A stretch of 8,445 nt of DNA from Caldilineaceae bacterium. GTDB taxonomy: Bacteria; Chloroflexota; Anaerolineae; Caldilineales; Caldilineaceae. The stretch spans positions 1 through 8,445 of the forward strand of contig JAAUPU010000080.1 of the NCBI GenBank assembly GCA_012032975.1, given 5' to 3'. Below the pieces are notes generated by a model. The model was not told where the DNA came from. It made no database searches and worked only from the letters and a program-made list of their open reading frames with translations. Both the position numbers and the translations under genes were made by a program. Positions 6,687 to 8,445 of this stretch are shown here, one piece after another. How positions within the stretch are numbered: position 1 is the first letter of the stretch; every line of letters begins with the position of its first letter.

Positions 6687-6692
6687 TATACT
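6687..6692 (+). promoter_or_regulatory. -10 box of the SnoaL-like gene
   Basis: TATACT is a 5/6 match to the -10 consensus, 76 bp before the ATG. Nothing like TTGACA lies 16-18 bp upstream (6664-6669 is ATGCGC), which is the pattern of an activator-dependent promoter. TGTGGTCAAT (6692-6701) overlaps its last base. Confidence 0.45.
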
Positions 6693-6762
6693 GTGGTCAA
6701 TTCAGCAGCCGAAATGCTGGACCCGCCGATCTTCAACAGTGATTCACAAAGGAGCAACCATC

Positions 6763-7203
6763 ATGTCGCAGCAAACCGCCGCCCAATTGAGCCAACGCCT
6801 TCACGAGCTGTTCAGCCAGGGCAAACACGCAGACGTCGTCGCGATGGCCGACGATGAGATCGAAACCGTCGCCTATGCTCTGGGTATGCAGGTCAAGGGC
6901 AAGGACGCCTTCCGCACCTTCGTCATGAGTTTTGCCGACGCTTTCCCGGACATCAGGATTACGCCCAAGAATGTCGTCGCCAGCGGCGATCTGGTCTGCA
7001 TCGAATTCGATGCATTCGGCACCAACACCGGCTCAATGATGACGCCGGACGGGCCAGTGCCACCCACGGGGCGCGAGGTTACCTTCCATGTCTGCGAAGT
7101 ACACGAATGGCAGAACGGCAAGCTGGTTCGCCTGGTCAACTACCAGGACTCGGCCAGCATCATGCGCCAGTTGGGGCTGTTGCCAGAACCCGCCGGATTG
7201 TAG
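6763..7203 (+). CDS. SnoaL-like / NTF2-fold ester cyclase family protein
   Basis: A 146-residue soluble protein. The frame is open from 6664, but AAAGGAG (6748-6754), placed 8 bp before ATG 6763, fixes the start. An N-terminal helix (LSQRLHELFSQGKHADVVAM) is followed by GMQVKGKDAFRTFVMSF, FPDIRITPKNVVASGDLVCI, EFDAFGTNTG, PTGREVTFHVCEVHEWQNGK and LVNYQDSASIMRQLGLLP. The alternation of strands, FPDI, the E-W-x-x-GK turn and a D followed by QLG (D129 and QLG 136-138) are typical of SnoaL-like polyketide-cyclase/ester-cyclase relatives in the NTF2-like superfamily. D129 aligns with where SnoaL carries its catalytic Asp. The real substrate cannot be read from sequence; such genes often sit beside regulators and are usually uncharacterised. 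It forms its own unit after the LuxR-type regulator. Confidence 0.85.
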   Translation: MSQQTAAQLSQRLHELFSQGKHADVVAMADDEIETVAYALGMQVKGKDAFRTFVMSFADAFPDIRITPKNVVASGDLVCIEFDAFGTNTGSMMTPDGPVPPTGREVTFHVCEVHEWQNGKLVRLVNYQDSASIMRQLGLLPEPAGL

Positions 7204-7794
7204 ACAGAATCTCAGTTGGGGCGGTGGGACGTGTCGGATTACACGCACGCCCCACCGCCCCAGCTGCGTGATCAAAGCCCGGAGAAGCCCCTCGGCCAAA
7301 CGGCCGAGGCCATTCTCGCGCTTGGCGGCGCGAACAGAGGGTCGATATACTAAATCGCCGCGTCTGGTATAATGGCGGCGAAGGTGAGCAGATTTCGTTC
7401 GGTAACGATCCTCTATCCGCCCGACATCCTCGCCTTCGTTCTTGCCCATTCTGTTGACCAGAGTGTCGGCGAACTCGATCAAGGCAAATTGCCCGACTTT
7501 CTTGAACTGAAATCCGCCGGACGCCGGGGCTGCGGAAGCCGGACTGGCTGGAGCTGGAGCATGCGAACTGGCCGCCGTGGATCGTCCGCCGATGGTCAGG
7601 CCCGGAGGCTTCGGAGCAGCCTCGACCGGAGCCGGTTCTGCGGCTGCCAGATTCTGGGTGATGACTTCATTGGCCTGGGCCGTGACGTCTGCCGCACAGG
7701 ACGGGCAGGCCAGGGCGACGGGCATCGCGTTGTTGACCGGTTCCACGTCGAAGGAAAAGCGGGAACCACAGGGACAGGTGACTTTGACAAGCAT
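7033..7794 (-). CDS. Zinc-ribbon protein with Pro/Ala-rich linker; 3' part doubtful
   Basis: From ATG at 7794 the protein begins MLVKVTCPCGSRFSFDVEPV and has a second cysteine pair in ACPSCAADVTAQANEVI. C7, C9, C30 and C33 form a rubredoxin-like zinc ribbon. Residues about 50-92 are a flexible Pro/Ala/Ser linker (e.g. APAPASPASAAPAS). GGFQFKKVGQFALIEFADTL follows at about 93-112. I associate the CPCG...F.VEPV...MP....CPSC signature with uncharacterised proteins of Verrucomicrobiota and Planctomycetota, from memory of the family pattern. The frame has no stop until 7033, but only about 7393-7794 looks genuine. Beyond that it runs through a promoter, two hairpins and antisense into the SnoaL-like gene. 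A caller may extend the start to 7875; the added residues look non-coding. No Shine-Dalgarno precedes 7794. Function unknown. Confidence 0.55.
   Translation of the reverse strand: MLVKVTCPCGSRFSFDVEPVNNAMPVALACPSCAADVTAQANEVITQNLAAAEPAPVEAAPKPPGLTIGGRSTAASSHAPAPASPASAAPASGGFQFKKVGQFALIEFADTLVNRMGKNEGEDVGRIEDRYRTKSAHLRRHYTRRGDLVYRPSVRAAKRENGLGRLAEGLLRALITQLGRWGVRVIRHVPPPQLRFCLQSGGFWQQPQLAHDAGRVLVVDQANQLAVLPFVYFADMEGNLAPRGWHWPVRRHH
7213..7266. terminator. Strong GC-rich hairpin after the SnoaL-like gene
   Basis: The stem 7213-7228 pairs with 7251-7266: 16 bp including one G-T wobble, core TGGGGCGGTGGG / CCCACCGCCCCA. An inner CGTGT/ACACG pairing (7230-7234 with 7241-7245) lies on top. It begins 10 bp after the stop. 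No T-run follows on either strand, so termination would not be the classical kind, but position and stability suggest a 3'-end structure. Confidence 0.6.
7290..7309. repeat. Perfect 8-bp hairpin with AAAC loop
   Basis: CCTCGGCC-AAAC-GGCCGAGG is perfectly paired. It lies between the SnoaL-like gene and the rightward promoter and has no T-run on either side. It may be a second 3'-end structure or the leftward boundary of the promoter region. Confidence 0.5.
7365..7373 (+). promoter_or_regulatory. Consensus extended -10 promoter pointing right
   Basis: TGGTATAAT is a perfect TGnTATAAT extended -10, which works without a -35; indeed 7345-7350 is ATATAC. Transcription would start near 7380. No convincing gene lies downstream on this strand: the 202-codon frame opening at 7372 is antisense to the zinc-ribbon gene and looks low-information. 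Confidence 0.5.
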
Positions 7795-7802
7795 GGCGGA
7801 GT

Positions 7803-7819
7803 GGGTTGGGTTGGGTTGG
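7803..7819. repeat. (GGGTT)3GG tandem repeat
   Basis: Three GGGTT units and a final GG lie 9 bp upstream of the zinc-ribbon ATG (G-rich on the + strand). With one two-base tract, it could form only a weak G-quadruplex, in the template strand of the zinc-ribbon gene. Confidence 0.5.
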
Positions 7820-8384
7820 CTGGCAGTTGCTGGTTGCGGCGATCCTCTGGTCCGTTTCCGCCGCCGGAACTCCACCTCATCCGCACAACTGGAAGCTCGC
7901 AGCGGAACGGGCTGACTTCGCCAGACCGGACGAACCGGAGCAAGCTGAAATTCTGGCAGCTACACAGTTCAAACTGGTAGGGACGACCTGCGGGCCGTCC
8001 AGCCACGCTGGCAGCGCGGCCGTGCTCTACCCTGGCGATGAATTTGCTTTCGACCCTCAACGATTTCGTGCTGCCTGGGACGAGGGCGTTCCGCTCATCG
8101 GCGTGGACGGGCTCACGGTATTGACGGCGACCGATACAATCGGCCTCTGGTCAAGCCATGCGCTCTATGTACAAGATGCCATTCCCATGGCCAGCACCAG
8201 CCCGCGCCGCACTTTCAGCAAAGCGGTCGCGACGATTGACTATTCGACCGGTTTTCCCACCTCGGCATCCGGTCGTTCCATCGCTTGGAACGGCGTGGGA
8301 AACGTAACGAACGGTGGCAACTGGGTGGAAAGTCAAATGGACTTACAGCCAGGTGACAAACACGACCTTGCCCACCTCACCTGA
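7806..8384 (+). CDS. Doubtful hypothetical ORF with signal-like start
   Basis: A 192-codon open frame starting with TTG. Its start (MGWVGWQLLVAAILWSVSAA) resembles a short hydrophobic signal, and residues from about codon 78 on (DEFAFDPQRFRAAWDEGVPL) have moderately GC-rich third positions. Against it: the start lies only 12 bp from the divergent zinc-ribbon ATG, inside the GGGTT repeat, with no Shine-Dalgarno. The frame also runs through the multi-hairpin element at 7976-8031. I recognise no domain. More likely non-coding, at least in its first half. Confidence 0.2.
   Translation: MGWVGWQLLVAAILWSVSAAGTPPHPHNWKLAAERADFARPDEPEQAEILAATQFKLVGTTCGPSSHAGSAAVLYPGDEFAFDPQRFRAAWDEGVPLIGVDGLTVLTATDTIGLWSSHALYVQDAIPMASTSPRRTFSKAVATIDYSTGFPTSASGRSIAWNGVGNVTNGGNWVESQMDLQPGDKHDLAHLT
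7976..8031. repeat. Compound palindromic element: three hairpins enclosed by GGTAG/CTACC
   Basis: GGTAG (7976-7980) and CTACC (8027-8031) can pair as an outer stem. Inside are three consecutive hairpins: GGACGACC-TGCG-GGCCGTCC (7981-8000, one mismatch), GCCA-CGC-TGGC (8002-8012) and AGCGCGG/CCGTGCT (8013-8026, one G-T wobble). The whole 56 bp folds as a cloverleaf-like structure. It is not a tRNA: no anticodon arm of proper size and no TTCGA loop. It resembles a REP-type intergenic repeat. Confidence 0.6.
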
Positions 8385-8445
8385 TTTGTCGTTGTTGAGC
8401 GTTCAAACGGGTAGAATCAGAGCAACACAGTCGTAGGACAGTACC
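8032..8445. other. Right end with no confident gene
   Basis: Apart from the doubtful frame ending at 8384, I see nothing firm. TAGAAT (8412-8417) resembles a -10, but no -35 is at a proper distance (TTGTTG at 8392-8397 is 14 bp away). Minus-strand frames here are short and without recognisable motifs. Confidence 0.4.

Noticed and set aside
7372..7980. 202-codon + strand ORF directly after the TATAAT box
   Set aside because: It is the antisense of the zinc-ribbon coding region and is rich in Gly/Arg/Ser with no domain, despite its tempting promoter.
7976..8031. tRNA gene suggested by the cloverleaf-like fold
   Set aside because: Only 56 bp, with no T-loop, no 7-bp anticodon loop and no discriminator/CCA-like end.
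1..8445. CRISPR array or intact insertion sequence
   Set aside because: No regularly spaced repeats of 24-40 bp, no transposase motifs and no terminal inverted repeats with target duplications were seen.

Overview
The window is high-GC bacterial DNA with an accessory-genome flavour. The left and central part (1 to about 7,370) fits a Chloroflexota-type genome. The reasons are a bacterial GH3-family protein, a long TPR protein, a very large ATPase/TPR/LuxR regulator beside a SnoaL-like gene, and TATAAT-type promoters. That placement is an inference from gene content, not a search result.

Layout. 2-841 is the 3' part of a GH3-superfamily acyl-adenylating/amido-synthetase-like gene broken by two frameshifts. 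It ends in a near-perfect 20-bp inverted repeat (809-871). 894-1234 holds a palindromic operator and a solitary HigA-like (addiction-module antidote) antitoxin with no toxin beside it. 1272-1385 holds what looks like the last ~37 codons of a VapC/PIN toxin, so this is a decayed toxin-antitoxin patch. 1439-3442 encodes an intact 667-residue TPR protein with a strongly basic N-terminal tail. 3549-6618 is one LAL/MalT-like regulator (Walker A and B ATPase, winged-helix-like region, TPR array, C-terminal LuxR HTH) spread over four reading frames by three frameshifts. 6763-7203 encodes a 146-residue SnoaL/NTF2-like protein. It has a strong Shine-Dalgarno, a TATACT -10 with no -35, and two 13-bp direct repeats 23 bp apart placed like activator sites. 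It is followed by a strong GC-rich hairpin (7213-7266).

The right end (about 7,280-8,445) is different. A perfect hairpin and a consensus extended -10 (TGGTATAAT, 7365-7373) point rightward, but no convincing rightward gene follows. Instead the minus strand carries the N-terminus of a four-cysteine zinc-ribbon protein with a Pro/Ala-rich linker, of a type I associate with Verrucomicrobiota/Planctomycetota. Its frame then runs without a stop into the promoter, hairpins and SnoaL gene. Upstream of it lies a 56-bp element of three consecutive hairpins bounded by GGTAG/CTACC. I suspect a breakpoint (transfer, rearrangement or assembly chimera) near 7,374-7,392.

How the parts may work together. 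The most coherent unit is regulator plus SnoaL-like gene, with the repeats at 6621-6656 as candidate sites for the regulator. The five frameshifts (about 445, 766-771, 4380, 5775 and 6302) leave the downstream frames clean, so they are either recent mutations or uncorrected sequencing indels. This should be settled before calling either gene dead.
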